Shown here in pieces: positions 1-10,677 of a stretch of 64,000 bases of DNA. Every line of letters starts with the position of its first letter. Within the stretch, counting starts at the first letter, position 1. This DNA comes from Triticum aestivum. Its lineage: Eukaryota > Streptophyta > Magnoliopsida > Poales > Poaceae. The translations under genes were made by a program, and so were the position numbers. Below the pieces are notes generated by a model that saw only the letters and a list, made by a program, of their open reading frames with translations, was not told the DNA's origin and made no database searches. Where the stretch lies: positions 313,486,900-313,550,899 of the forward strand of contig NC_057813.1 in the NCBI RefSeq assembly GCF_018294505.1. Direction: 5' to 3'.

Positions 1-333
1 GCGATGATCATGACGCAAGAGCAATGTTTACTTGTTTTGGAGTCCTTCTGCTTCTTCTTCATTTAGGGGATAGGTTCCTGGTCGGCAGCCTGGGCTAGCA
101 GGGTGGATGTTGTTTGAGTTTCTGTTTGTGTTTCATCCGTAGTCGGATGTTGCTCTTATGTATGATCTTGTTGTATTCTTGCGGCATTGTATGCCCTTTG
201 TATGTATCCCCAACTATTATGTAATGGTACGATGTAATGACATCCAACTTGCAAAAGCGTCTCCAATATGCGCCTCTACCCTTGGTGGAAACTTCAAGTT
301 CCTTTATGATAGGGTCGCATATTGGGCGTGACA
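1..333 (+). mobile_element. Sukkula-like LTR, 3' end (cut by window start)
   Basis: This stretch is nearly identical to the last ~330 bp of the two LTRs of S1 (ending at 27620 and 34671) and to the reverse complement of the end of solo LTR S3. It finishes with GGGTCGCATATTGGGCGTGA then CA, which resembles the Sukkula LTR terminus as I remember it. The join at 333/334 cuts the B3-like frame of T1, so this element inserted into T1. CAGCA at 334-338 would be one TSD copy; the other lies outside the window. Whether it is a solo LTR or a 3' LTR cannot be told. Confidence 0.85.
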
Positions 334-918
334 CAGCACTCCAGCCTCTGGCCCTCCTTGTCGAAGACCTTGAAGAACAGAGTGGAGGCACCATCATAAT
401 CGAACTGGATCGCGAGCTCTCCCTCCGCGCGGCAGGCTCGGGCGACCATGCCCCACCCGTGGGTCATGAAGACATTGCTGGGAGGCACCACATCGACCTC
501 AGCCCCAGTGGCCAGGCTGCAGCACCAGGCGTGGTGCAGCCATAGCTCGAGCGGCCCCCTCGGCGGCAACTCGTCAGCGAAAAACCTTGGAAGCTGGATC
601 CACGAAGCGGGTGGCATCACTTCCCACACCACGAACTCGTGCGAGCCGCCCTCGGCGTGGATCTGTGGCTCGGCAAGTAGAACGAAAACGGCTTGTTCGC
701 CGCCACCTGGGATTGCTCGATGACGAACATTGTCGTTCATGGGCATACAGGGAAAGGGGGAAGTCGGGCGGAAGCCTTGCTTGCCAACGCCTGGTCACCT
801 CCTGCCTCCCGCCGGCATCGCAGGGACGGCAGAACTGCTTCTTCGGCAAAAGTGGATCAGGCCCCTCCTGAGGGGCTTTTCCCTTTTCTGCCACAAAGAG
901 CCTCCTGATCGGCACCAT
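334..918 (-). pseudogene. Antisense B3-like DNA-binding domain ORF of T1 (3' end cut)
   Basis: Read on the minus strand from the ATG at 918, the frame shifts once near 735-750 and then runs into a B3-like fold: EFVVWEVMPP, a WIQLP strand, PRGPLELWLHHA, then VFMTHGWGMVARAC, a GELAIQFDYDG strand, LFFKVFD and finally LECC. This order matches the second B3-like frame at 63636-64000 strand for strand. B3 domains are plant-specific DNA-binding modules of transcription factors such as ARF, RAV and REM. The frame is interrupted after LECC by the Sukkula-like LTR. It lies antisense to T1, whose strand is set by PPT and LTR. The fold call is by eye; sequence identity between the two copies is modest. 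A TATA box lies ~90 bp upstream of the ATG. Confidence 0.6.
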
Positions 919-1000
919 GGATGCAACGGCAAGGCAAAGAAGAAGAAGGGACGGGCAGCGACAACACGGAGGAAGATATGAGCAAGGGGGGCTCTGCCCC

Positions 1001-1014
1001 TCCTCTCATTTATA
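1001..1014 (-). promoter_or_regulatory. TATA box for the antisense B3-like ORF of T1
   Basis: On the minus strand this reads TATAAATGAGAGGA, about 90 nt upstream of the ATG at 918. The B3-like ORF of element K also has a TATA box (63352-63358) 79 nt before its ATG. That supports a dedicated antisense promoter next to the 3' LTR. Confidence 0.5.
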
Positions 1015-1245
1015 GCCAGAGGGAGGCCAACCGTCGGCTTCCACAACCTCGCACAATCATGATCTTCTGCATGCAGCATCGACTCGACAAGTCGAACGGT
1101 TGCCGAGGCAGCATGGGGAAGTGGAGACGCCCACGTCCCATTAATCGCCACGCGTCGTTTAAGGCCACAGTAGTTAGGGCCTGCGGTGCTCTTCACTTGC
1201 CCTTTGGCTTCGCCTAGAAGCCAAGTCCAAGCATGCCTTGGGACC

Positions 1246-1254
1246 GGGGGCTAC
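1246..1254 (+). other. Polypurine tract of T1
   Basis: GGGGGCTAC abuts the 3' LTR start (TGTCGG). The same sequence precedes the 3' LTRs of T3 (60145-60153) and T4 (minus strand, 50827-50835), which fixes the orientation of the family. Confidence 0.75.
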
Positions 1255-2148
1255 TGTCGGTGTTCTGGATATGGGGTACCCAGACTTGCCTGCCTGCAGC
1301 CCACAGCGTGGATCCATCGGCGGCCTGGTACGGCCCAGCTTCAGCATCAACAACTCAAGACCCTCGCGAGGCGGACGAAACCAAGACCTCCAAGGGGATC
1401 GGCCTCCTCAGGCTGGCTCCAAAGGAGCAGAGATTTCTATGCAAGGTGCACTTAACGAGGCTCAGTTGACGTGAGCCATGACGACCAAGCCCAGGCGGGC
1501 GCCAGGCGGGCACCATCGGGCGCAGAGTACCAGTTTCCTCTTTGGTGCAAATGAGGCAAGCAGAAGGCGCGAAGTCTCGAGGAATCAGCCAAAGGTTTCC
1601 ATTTAGGTGCAACAAGACCAAGACCGCCAGGACGGCAGGACTGAGGTCGTCGCCGAGCCCACCGCAGCATCATGACCAGAGGCTTTTGCAGGCGAAGACC
1701 ACTTTAGTCAGGATAGGATGTACATGTTGTCTCCCTTCAAATCTAGCCGTTGTGGGATCCCTTCCCCCCAACATTTGGGAAGAGGACCAGGGCCACTATA
1801 AATAGGTCCTAGCCGCCACCATAGAAGGGGATCCAAACCCATCGAATTCATTCCACCCTCACCATCTCACCAGCTCACTTGAGCTCAAGAACACCTCACC
1901 TCCTGTGGTTGTTCATCCAGTGTACTAGTTCATCCTCAGCCCCTCGAGGCAATCCACCACAAGGCTAGAGTAGGGTATTACACCTCAAGGTAGCCCGAAC
2001 CAAGATAAACTGTCGTGTCTCTCTTTCCCTTCGAGCTCGACGCGCTAGGCTGTGAGGTTTCACGAGTAGCAGGCTGGGTAGGTTGAGATCTCGGCACGCA
2101 CCCCAGAGTTCGAACCTCTCAAGGGTTTGCAGAACCCAAAATCCGACA
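1255..2148 (+). repeat. 3' LTR of T1 (894 bp)
   Basis: It starts TGTCGGTGTTCTGG and ends CCCAAAATCCGACA. It is homologous along its length to the T2 (9783-10661), T3 (60154-61024) and T4 (58240-59160) LTRs. A core promoter TATAAATA lies at 1797-1804, ~540 bp in. The second TSD copy is outside the window. Confidence 0.85.
1797..1804 (+). promoter_or_regulatory. TATA box in T1 LTR
   Basis: TATAAATA follows a conserved stretch GGGAAGAGGACCAGGGCCAC. Equivalent boxes are at 10327 and 60690 (+) and at 45183 and 58609 (-) in related LTRs. It would drive the sense retroelement RNA. Confidence 0.6.
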
Positions 2149-2300
2149 AAAAGTAACTGTAGCAGTTTTGTAGCAATCGTAACAGTGGCAACGGAAAAGT
2201 AATGTAGCAAAGATCAACATGAAACGAGCTTGTAGGCAGTGGATCAATGATGGATAATTATATCAGATGGTATTCATCATGCAACAGTTATAACCTATGA
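2149..2300. other. Unassigned spacer between T1 and H
   Basis: A 152-bp AT-rich stretch lies between the T1 LTR end and the H LTR start. It looks like a remnant of an older repeat, but I see no boundary, ORF or TSD in it. Confidence 0.4.
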
Positions 2301-2838
2301 TGTTGGGGATATGACTATTGGGTATGACCCGCCTAGGAGGGGCTGGGTCATACCACTAGCGGTTCATAATGAGAAGGGCCAAGAAGATGTTGAAGATGGC
2401 AGTTCATGAAGCAAGCTTACTGAAGGCCCAAGACCTGGAGGAGGCTTGAGGCCCACGGCCATAAACCACCATATGTTTAACTTGTATGATAAGGAAAGTT
2501 TAGTTCTGTCACCGAGCCGGACACGTTGTGTATGAGCCAGCCGGGACTCTGTAAGCTGCTGGGCATCAGCCTGTGTACACAAATGGGTGACCTGGTGGTG
2601 GCTTAGGTCAAGAAACAACAAGTCGAGAACTAGGTCAAGCGTATTCGCTCCGTAGTAGTCGAAACCCAAGAAAGACAACCTCAAGCAGGAGTAGGCCTTT
2701 ACCTCGTTGGGAGGGACCGAACCTGGGTAAACTCTTTGTGTCCCTTGTCCCATTTTAACCCCTTCAAGCTAACTACATTGCGATGATTCCACACATAAGT
2801 CCTCATGCTAGGGCATCTACCATGACAATTCCACGACA
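2301..2838 (+). repeat. 5' LTR of H (~538 bp)
   Basis: It starts TGTTGGGGATATGAC and ends CCACGACA just before a PBS-like TGGCACCAACC. There is no second copy in the window, so the left boundary rests on the TG start only. Confidence 0.55.
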
Positions 2839-2840
2839 GT

Positions 2841-2851
2841 TGGCACCAACC
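2841..2851 (+). other. Primer-binding site of H
   Basis: TGGCACCAACC begins two bases after the LTR end and is followed by CATGGGGCC, a layout usual for grass Ty3 elements. Confidence 0.5.
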
Positions 2852-2854
2852 ATG

Positions 2855-5505
2855 GGGCCAGCGCACGGTGGTTTTGAGTTCTTGAAGGTCAGCTTCGCAG
2901 GGCTCAAGGGATACATTGTGGGCCGGATGACTAAGAGTCGTCGCGGCAAGCTCTACATCGATGACGCAGGCTAGGGCCACGAGGCCGTATCAATCGAGTA
3001 CGGGTACCGGGTCCCCTTCGGCGGAATTCATGTCTTCATCAGCAAGATTGTTGAGTCGGATGCTAAGCCGTACACCTCCACCGACATCGTCGACACAGCT
3101 TAGCGCGCGCCACCCGCCAAGGTTCAAGCTGCCCCGAAGCATGTATTTGTTGGCTTTATTAAAGGAGTGGATCTGGAAGGACGATCTGCGTCCGGTGATG
3201 AGACGGTCGTCTACTCAGGCGATGAGTCCTCAACCGGCAAGACCAATTCATCTATCAGGTTCAGGATGGTGGCCTTGGGGGCTGTTCCGATGGTGACAGT
3301 ATTCAGAACCCCTACGAGCCGCCAAACTGGGTTGCAATCTTCATGGTCGGCACACAGCCAGGGAAGAATTCTTCAACTGCAGCAGCAATGATATCCGGGT
3401 CAGCAATGACAACGGCAGCCGGGGCAGAAGGCCCTGTGAGCCCGTCGGCCCAAGTTTTATCTGAACTATTGGATGCTCTGGCAACACTGTTAACGGCAGA
3501 AGTGACCACGGCGAACCAAACTCAGCACAACACGGACGTTGCGAAGTTACGTGATGAGATAGCCGAGGCTAAGGAGGATCTAAACGCTAAGAAGACCCGG
3601 ATGGTGAGGGAGCAAGCCGCCTTGGAGAGGGAGCAGAATGGCTTCAAGCAGATAACGTCCGCCTGAGCTTGGACCAGGACGCATCAAACACTATCTTTAA
3701 TACAAGACATGTTAGCCGTTTACCCTCGGTTTATGATGCGAGGAACCTGATCAACACGCTTGGGGTAGGAACCAGTAACCCGCCTGATGTGGATCATGTT
3801 GAGGCGCCGGCGGCTGGAGCATCTGTTCAGCCTCATGCTGCAGACCCCCCCCCCACGTTTGAATTTGAGCCCTCCTCATCATGTTTCGACACCCTCGGGT
3901 CATTTTTCTAGTCCTTTGGATAACATGATAGCTGCGACTACTCGATCGGCGGATCTCCCGGTTCAGGATGAGTCGCCAGCCGCAATGGAAATACGGAGAG
4001 CCAAAGAGCTTCTTCAGACAGCAGTGGCTCAATAGGCGGCTTATTCATATAGTCATGATCGGATTCACTCAACCCGACGTCCAAGACGGAGCTATAGCAG
4101 GCACATTGATGAGCCGGCTATATCGAGCAGTGAGCGACACCGCAATCAACCTCGTCGGCCTGACCTGTCACGCTCTGATAATGATGCTCAGACTTTGGTG
4201 GACCAGGGTAGAGCACGGCGTGAGGCGGAGTTGGCGGCTCAGCTGGCGGCTCAACAGCAATCTTCAGCTTATCCGTCAGCATCTGTCGAGGCAGAAGTGA
4301 CCTCTAGAACCTTAGGTGTGCCGTGTTTAGTGTCGGCTCTACGGAATTGCCTAAGGATTTTAAAGGCCCTCGTAAGGTGCCTAATTACACGGCAGATCAG
4401 CCCCAGAGGCTTGGATTGAGAGCTATGAGATGGCTATGGAGATGCTGGATGTTAGCGATGCTGCATGTGCAAAATATTTCACCATGATGTTGGATGGGCC
4501 GACTCCCACTTGGTTGAAAGGACTACCCGCTAACTCCATTGGGTCATGGGTAGAGATGAAAAAGTGATTTATTCAAAATTTCAAAGACACATGTAAGCAG
4601 CCTATGTTGATTCTGGATTTGGACTCGTGCGTCCAGGGTGAGGGCGAGTCAACAACAAATTGGGTGTGCTGGATTTCAGCTGTTATACACTCATCGGACA
4701 GTATCAATGCTGGTTCAGCAGTCCTGATGTTGGAAAAGAACTGTCGTTTTCTTCCACTTAAGCAGAAATAGGGGCGGCTTAAGCATAATTGCAATGATAT
4801 GGGGGAGCTCATGGTGGCTCTCGTCAAGTATGCCGACTCTGGTAGCACTAAAGACCCTGAGTCTGATGAGGAGAAGGCTGGTAAGGGGAAGAAGAGTCGC
4901 AATGCAAAGGGACATCATAACACGGCGGGTCAAGGTGGTAATGGTAAATGTAAGGCGGACGGCGGTTTAGACTTCATGGCTAACACCAACACGCAGAGTA
5001 ATAACCGGCGTTGAAAGGGGAAAACACAAGCGCCTCGATTTGGAGGGCCGAAGTTCAACCTCGAGGCCATGATGAATCAACCTTGTCCGAAGCACGGAAC
5101 CCATGATAAGCCGGCCAGTCATCTGTTGAAGGATTGCTTCATCATGAGAGAGTATAGAAACTCTAATTTTTTTGAAAACAATCATGGCCCGCACGGCGGT
5201 TCATGTTCCGACTCTCACGGACCTGGTTTTGGAGGTTGCGGCTGAAGCTCTGGCTTTCAAGGCCAAGGTAATCAAGGTGGTTTCAATCAGCAATCTGGCC
5301 AAGGGAACCAGCAGCAGTAGTCTAGTTATCAGAGCAATCCAAAGCAGCTGAATAGTGGTCAATATCATGCATTCACCACAAGTCTGTGCAAGCGAGATTA
5401 GAAAATCCATAAGCGGGTGGTGAACTCCGTTGAGCTGGCAGTGCCTCGTTATTTGAGATGGTCTAAGAATCCTATTTTATGGAGCCGTGAGGATCACCAG
5501 CCCCG
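2855..5505 (+). pseudogene. gag (and protease start) of H, degenerate
   Basis: A short leader frame from 2855 (FEFLKVSFAGLKGYIVGRM, stop at 2972) is followed by broken frames. Residues with helix-forming character (RDEIAEAKEDLNAKK) lie at 3343-3666. The capsid-like part is at about 4410-4780 (AWIESYEMAMEMLDVSDAA, then WLKGLPANSIGSW). A Lys-rich tail at 4799-5014 is followed by a zinc-knuckle remnant near 5088-5150 (CPKHGTHDKPASHLLKDC). The final segment (AVPRYLRWSKNPILWSREDH, 5437-5502) matches the region before the retroviral-type protease in grass Ty3 elements. There are at least eight stops or frameshifts, so it is non-functional. Confidence 0.6.
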
Positions 5506-6490
5506 GCCTGAGCTCGGGGCCGCCGAACTTGGACTCAAGGCCTGCCGCAGCCTCAGGCCGCTTGAGGGTGAACTGGTGGAGCGCCAGGGGCACCTTGGGG
5601 TGCTGCTTGAGGATGTGGCACTGGCTCTGGATCCACACGACCTTGGGCCACTTTTGTTTAACCTTTCCTTTCTTCTACAATTCGAAAAAGTAGGGTTCCC
5701 CACTGGGGTGTGTATTGAACTATGGTAGTTATGCCCTTTTATGGAATGCTTATTATCATAATGGTGTGCCATGATGTCTGTATTCTAGGTACACAAGGGT
5801 AGGATAACTTAGCTCGACATGTTTGCGGAAGCCTCCCACCTCATGAGGGCGAGGCCCCTGACATCTGGCAAAGACCCCATTCCTAGTGACTCGTGAGGCG
5901 TTTAAGGCCTCAGGAGGTGCTGTAGATCTGCTGCAGAGCTGTTTAGAGAAAAAGAAAACCTGTCGAGCACCTCGTTCCTCCTCGCGTGAGCCTCCTGTCA
6001 TAGGTTAGTTGTGGCTTAATGCACCGCGTCACGCTACTCGAGGGGCACGAACATGCGGGGTTGCTGGTGCCCGTGAGCTTGATCGAGGGATCCTCATGAG
6101 GATAAAGCCGAAGCACTGGGGCAATGGGGTTCGGGAAGGTGTGCTTGTGCGTGGGCGGGCCCGTGCGCACACACCTGCCTAGCGCCCATGTGTGAGGCGC
6201 GCGAGGAAGAGCGACGGGCAACTGCCACTCCTCCCTGGCCTAGGCTAAGAACGGACAAAACTAGAGGAGAGAAAATCCAACTTGGCGAACCAAAGCACGA
6301 AAGCACCAACTCCATTAAAGATCACTAAAAGATTGCAAGCAACTTCGGAAAGCAAATGAACAGCTGTGTCCGGCACCTAATCTAGTCTTCTCACCAGCGC
6401 CGAGCTAAGTGCTGCCACAAGGACGTGGGAGGGAGCCCCCGTGAGGCCCCAGGGTGGCTCTCAGAAGACTCTGGGGCATGTACAGCCCCA
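5500..6490 (-). other. Post-pol region of J
   Basis: The part at ~6390-6490 is homologous to 42000-42115 (T3) and 54420-54530 (T4), which lie in the same position after pol, so this is the family's 3' untranslated region. The remainder has no long frame. At 5500-5690 the minus strand keeps an open stretch (KWPKVVWIQSQCHILKQHP, then APLALHQFTLKRP-like residues) that I do not recognise; see findings. Confidence 0.5.
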
Positions 6491-6544
6491 CTCATTATTA
6501 CGTGAGAGTGTCACGAGCGGAGACCTTCACAGGCTGGAGCCTTG

Positions 6545-7560
6545 CTTCATGGGTAGAACTTCCGAAGATGCTGGATGTTCCAAACGTTCTGGATGGGGAC
6601 CCGTCCTCTGTCTCCAGGCGCGCGGCGCCGGACCTGGAGACATGGACACTCATAAACGGGCCCTCCCAGATGGGAAAGAGCTTGTGCAGCCCCTCCCTGG
6701 AGAGCACCCGCCTTAGGACAAGGTCGCCCACCTCCAACATCCTGGAGCGGACGCTGCGGTAGTTGTACCGCCGCAGCGCCTATTGGTATCTTGCCGCTCG
6801 AAGCGAGGCTTGAAGGTGGCATTCCTTCCCCAGCACGAGATCCCTCCCCCGCGTGGCGTCCTGATGTGCATCATCGAATGCAAGGAACTGCGTGGAGCGA
6901 TGCTTGACCTCGTGTGGGAGAACTACTTCAGCTCTGTAGATGAGGCCCGCCGGCTTGGTTGTGGTGGTGCGGATGGACAACAACACGGACTGGAGCTCGT
7001 CGAGCCAGCCCCTGCCGCAGGCCTTGAGCTTCTTCTTGAAGGTCCTTGCCATGAGGCCCCTCAAGACCTCTGCATTGGCGCACTCAGCCTGGCCGTTGCT
7101 CCTTGGGTGTGCCACTAAGGCGGAGCATATCCGCGTTCCAAGGTTAGCACGATATGTTTTGAAAAGGTTGCTAGTGAACTGTGAGTCGTTGTCGGTGATG
7201 ATGCGGTTAGGGACCCCAAACCAGCTCATGAGGCCTTTGATGAACTTGACGGCTGATCCAGCTGGGATGGTGCGGATGGCTTCTACCTCCGCCCACTTGG
7301 TGAACCTGTCGATGGCGACGTAGAGGTAGCGGTAGCCCCTAGCACTCGGGGAAATGGTCTGAAGATGTCTAGCCCCCAGATGGCGAACGTCCACGTGAGC
7401 GGGATCGTCTGGAGGCCTTTGCGCGGGCTGGTGGATCTGCTTGGCGTAGAACTGGCATGCTTCGCAGGAGCACACTAGCTCGGTGGCATCATTGAGTGTT
7501 GTGGGCCAATAGAACCCAGTGCGGAATGCCTTGCCCACGAGGGTGCGTGATGGAGAGTGG
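6545..7560 (-). pseudogene. Integrase region of J pol
   Basis: On the minus strand the order is: zinc-binding CSCEAC segment (~7455-7475); the start of the catalytic core with WGLDI (first Asp, in a neighbouring frame near 7350); YLYVAIDRFTKWAEV; second Asp in IITDND (~7195); and the Glu-bearing SNGQAECANAEVLRGL (~7060-7100). The C-terminal part contains GDLVLRRVLSREGLHKL and WEGPF (6640-6720), ending IQHLRKFYP at ~6547. This is the DDE integrase that joins the cDNA to host DNA. At least one frameshift lies between the first Asp and RYLYVAID, and others follow, so it is inactive. No chromodomain is visible. Confidence 0.85.
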
Positions 7561-7899
7561 TGTCCGCAGTCCCACCATGTATGTCTGCCAACAGCTCAAG
7601 CCCCTGCTCCCTGTAGATGCGTCGCAAAGAAACGTCATTGGTCCTTCTGCAAAACAAGTCACCGTCACGGATGCAGTACGCGGTGGCCTAACGAGCCACA
7701 CGCTCGGCATCCTCCTCCTTCTCCGGCAGGGTCCCCTGAGGCAGGTATGTCTTGAACTCCTTGGTCCAGCACCCTCCTGAGGCTCGATCGCGAGGAGCGG
7801 GCGGGCCCCTAAGGGTGGGCCGCATGCTGGGGCACCTGTTACTGGTGCTTGGGGTAGGTCCTCCTGAGGTGGTGCTAGTGCTGCGGTGGGGGGAGCCGC

Positions 7900-8450
7900 C
7901 GATGGCTTGAAGAGCCATTCCTCAAACACCCCTGGCTCCTGAAGTAGCCTCCGGGAAGCTGTGTTGGCGATGTCGTCCGCATCCTTGTTCGTTCCTCGCG
8001 GCACGTGTTGTAGTTCCAAGCCCAGGTACCATTTCTCCATATTATGTACCTCTTCCAGGTATGCCTCCATGTGCTCGTCCTTGGTGTGTACTCTTTGTTG
8101 GAGAAGTTGATGAGGAGCTGGGAGTAGCCCCTGATGGTGAGACACTTCACCCCCAGCGCCGCCGTGGCTCTGAGGCCGGCGAGCAAGCCTTCATACTCTG
8201 CAATGTTGTTGGAGACCTTTTCACCCTGCTAAAAATAGAGCTATAGTGCGTAGTAGAGCTTGTCCTTGGTGGGTGAGATGAGGACTGCCCCAGCCCCCGT
8301 GCCTTGTCGTGAGAATGCACTGTCGAAGTACATGATCCACCCGTCTGGTGCCTCGTCTCCAAGCAAGAGGGAGCGATCCTCGCATATCCCGCGGTCAGGG
8401 ACGTCAGTCCATCCTTCCATGAAATCTGCAAGGTCCATGCCATTGATGAT
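7900..8450 (-). pseudogene. RNase H region of J pol
   Basis: The RNase H fold is recognised from WIMYFDSAFSRQGTGAG (first Asp, ~8340), NNIAEYEGLLAGLRA (catalytic Glu, ~8190) and CLTIRGYSQLL (~8130). In the last motif the usual catalytic Asp of GDSQLL is Tyr here, which would disable the enzyme even without the frameshifts. A hydrophilic insert rich in Pro and Glu lies between RT and RNase H (8480-8910), including a stop at ~8918. The normal role is to degrade the RNA of the RNA-DNA hybrid during reverse transcription. Confidence 0.8.
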
Positions 8451-8913
8451 CCTGGTGGTGCTGAACTCGAACTAGAACGCCTGAAGCTCGATGTTCCACT
8501 CTACAACCCGCCCGATAGCATTAGGGCTCCGGAGCACCCTCTCAAGCGGGTAGGCTGAAATGACCTTGATGGGGTGCCCCTAGAAGTAGTGGCGTAGCTT
8601 CCGGGAGGCAAGGGGGAGCACGAGCAGGAGCTTTGGGGGCATGGGGTAGCACGCCCATGCCCCGTAGCATCGTGTTGATGAAGTAGACCAGGTGCTCAAC
8701 GAGGGAGGAGGTGTTGGTGAGGTCTTGTGTCTCTTGAGGATGCGAGCTATCGGGGGTCCCATCACCTACCGCGCTGACTGTGGCCTCGCGAGCCTCAGCC
8801 TCAGGACCCCCTCCGGTCGAAGGGTCGGTTTGAGCCTCGGGAGGGTTGTTGGCCGTCGGATGAGCTGAGACCTCAGGAGCACCATCCTGAGGTGGCTGTG
8901 CTTCACTTGGTGA

Positions 8914-9782
8914 CTAGGCGCCCTGCTGAGGGTCCTTGATCGTGCGCTCTTCTCTTAGCGCCACCAGAGCGGCGCTGGTGGAGTGAGGGTTGGCAGCCAA
9001 ATAGAGCACCAGGGGCTCAAGAGGGCGCAGCATCACCATCGTCGATGGGCTAGTGAGGTATCTCTTGAGGTCTTGAAAGGTCGCATCAGCTTCAAGGGTC
9101 CACTCAAACGGCCCCTTCTTTTTCATCAGCTTGAAGAACTGGAGGGCGCGTTCCCCCGGCTTGGAGATGAAGCGCACCAACGAGGTCACACAGCCCACCA
9201 ACTTCTGCATCTCCTTGAGCGTCTACGGAGGGCTCATGTCTTCTATGGCCTTGAACTTCTCCGAATTAGCCTCGATTCCTCTCTGCGACACTAGGAAACC
9301 CAGTAGCTTGCCAAGGGTAACCCCGAACACGCACTTCTCGGGATTGAGCCGCAGGTCCACCTTGCACAGGCTGGCAAACCTTCCCTTTAGATCCTCATTC
9401 AGGGTCTTCGCCTCTTGAGACTTCACCACTATGTCATCAACATAAGCCTCAGCATTTCTCCTGAGCTGTAGGCCCATGGTGATGTGCATCAGCCGCTGGA
9501 AAGTAGCCCCGGCATTGCGTAGCCCGAAAGGCATGTAGGAAAGCCATCTCCTCCACATCTTGCACGGCCATCATTATCTGGTGGTAGCCCGAGAAGGCAT
9601 CCAAAAAGCACAGCAGGTCGCACTCGGCGGTGGAGTCGACGATCTGGTCGATGCACGGAGGCGGGAACGGATCCTGGGGGCAATCCTTGTTGAGGTTGGT
9701 GAAGTCGACACACATGCGCTCCTTCCATCCTTTCTTGGGGACGAGGACTGGGTTTGCCAGCCACTCCGTGTACTGCACCTCC
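8914..9782 (-). pseudogene. Reverse transcriptase region of J pol (C-terminal part)
   Basis: It begins mid-domain at the insertion point with EWLANPVLVPKK, then CVDFTNLNK (~9700), the palm motif LCFLDAFSGYHQ (~9600) and, after a frameshift near 9550-9570, MPFGLRNAGATFQRLM and the AYVDDIVV active-site box (~9432-9445). The thumb/connection part with LLGFLVSQRGIEA follows, then the tether motif up to YLAANPHSTSAALVALREE (~8960-9000). The N-terminal RT part is at 61025-61150. Split, frameshifted and with stops, it is dead, but it is clearly a Ty3-type RT. Confidence 0.9.
9778..9782. repeat. TSD of T2/T3 composite, left copy (CCTCC)
   Basis: CCTCC immediately before the LTR start at 9783 is repeated at 61025-61029 after the last LTR. 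Removing the composite and one copy restores continuity of the J RT frame. Confidence 0.85.
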
Positions 9783-10661
9783 TGTCGACGTCCTAGACTT
9801 GGGGGTATCCAGTCCTGCATGCGGCCCACCACGTGGCTCCATCGACGGCCTGGTACGGCCCAGCTTCAACACCAACACAGCAAGACCCTCGCAAGGGGCC
9901 AAGCCTCGTGAGGCGGCCGACGCCAAGACCCCTGAAGGAGTTGGCTTCCTCAGGAGGGCTCCTGAGGGGCGGACAGTTCTATGCAGCTGCCTCACGAGGC
10001 TCAGCTGACATGAGCCATGAAGACCAAGGCTAGGCGGGCACCAGGCGAGTGCAGAGTGCAGATTTCCTGTTCGGTGCAAGGGAGGCAAGCAACAGGCGTG
10101 GAGTCCCGAGGAATCAGCCAAAGGTTTCCATTCTGGTGCAACAAGACCAAGACCGCCAGGACAGCAGGACGGAGGCCATCACCGAGCCCACCGCAGCATC
10201 ACGACCAGAGGCTTTTCGTAGGCGAAGACTACTTTTGTCAGGATAGACTGTACTAATTGTCCCCTTTCAAATCCCTTCATTGTGGAATCCCTTCGCGCTC
10301 ATATTTGGGAAGAGTACCAAGGCCACTATATATAGGACTTAGCCACCACCCTAGTCAAGGGAGATCGATTCCACCCCGAGCACCACACCGGCTCAAGAAC
10401 GCGTCACCTCCTGAGGGTTGTTCATCCTTGTAACTAGTTCATCCATAGCCCCTCGAGGCAATCCACCACACCACACTGTATTAGGGTATTACACCACAAC
10501 AGTGGCCCGAACCAATATAAATCTCTGTGTCTTTGTGTCTCTGTGAGCTCTACGTGCTAGGCTAGGGAGGATCGCGAGTAGGCAGGCTGGGCAGGTTGAG
10601 ATCTTTGCACGCACCCCAAAGTTTGAACCTCTCAAGGGTTGCCAGATCCCAAAATCTGACA
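9783..10661 (+). repeat. 5' LTR of T2 (879 bp)
   Basis: It starts TGTCGACGTCCTAGAC and ends AAAATCTGACA, with a TATATATA core promoter at 10327-10334. It abuts J RT coding sequence on the left and a PBS on the right. Confidence 0.9.
10327..10334 (+). promoter_or_regulatory. TATA box in T2 5' LTR
   Basis: TATATATA lies after GGGAAGAGTACCAAGGCCAC, in the same position as in the other T-family LTRs. Confidence 0.6.
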
Positions 10662-10663
10662 TT

Positions 10664-10677
10664 TGGCGCGCCAGGTA
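10664..10677 (+). other. Primer-binding site of T2
   Basis: TGGCGCGCCAGGTA begins two bases after the LTR end. The same site occurs in T4 (58224-58237, minus) and, with two changes, in T3 (40823-40836). Confidence 0.75.

Larger units (their letters stand above)
334..2148 (+). mobile_element. T1: 3' portion of a Ty3-type LTR retrotransposon with antisense B3-like ORF
   Basis: The order is antisense ORF, conserved leader (~1100-1245), polypurine tract and 3' LTR. LTR and leader are homologous to those of T2, T3 and T4, so this is the same LTR family. T1 differs in carrying a B3-like antisense frame where the others carry a Transposase_28-like/coiled-coil gene. No gag or pol is visible; they would lie to the left beyond the inserted Sukkula-like LTR. 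Confidence 0.75.
2301..5500 (+). mobile_element. H: degenerate Ty3-type element, 5' half (LTR-PBS-gag)
   Basis: The order is 5' LTR (2301-2838), PBS, a leader ORF, a degenerate gag with a zinc-binding remnant, and the start of the protease region near 5440-5500. It then stops abruptly against element J. Many stops and frameshifts make it one of the oldest elements here. No 3' half or 3' LTR is present. Confidence 0.65.
5500..9782 (-). mobile_element. J: Ty3-type element, distal part (pol and 3' region), minus strand
   Basis: From high to low coordinates it contains RT, RNase H, integrase and a post-pol region. Its RT is cut at 9782 by the T2/T3 composite and resumes at 61025, with CCTCC duplicated at both edges. 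At ~5500 it adjoins H. Neither LTR of J is recognisable. It is the deepest host layer for most of the window. Confidence 0.85.

Noticed and set aside
7496..8246. Plus-strand frames over J pol
   Set aside because: Shadow frames of integrase and RNase H on the minus strand; no motif of their own.
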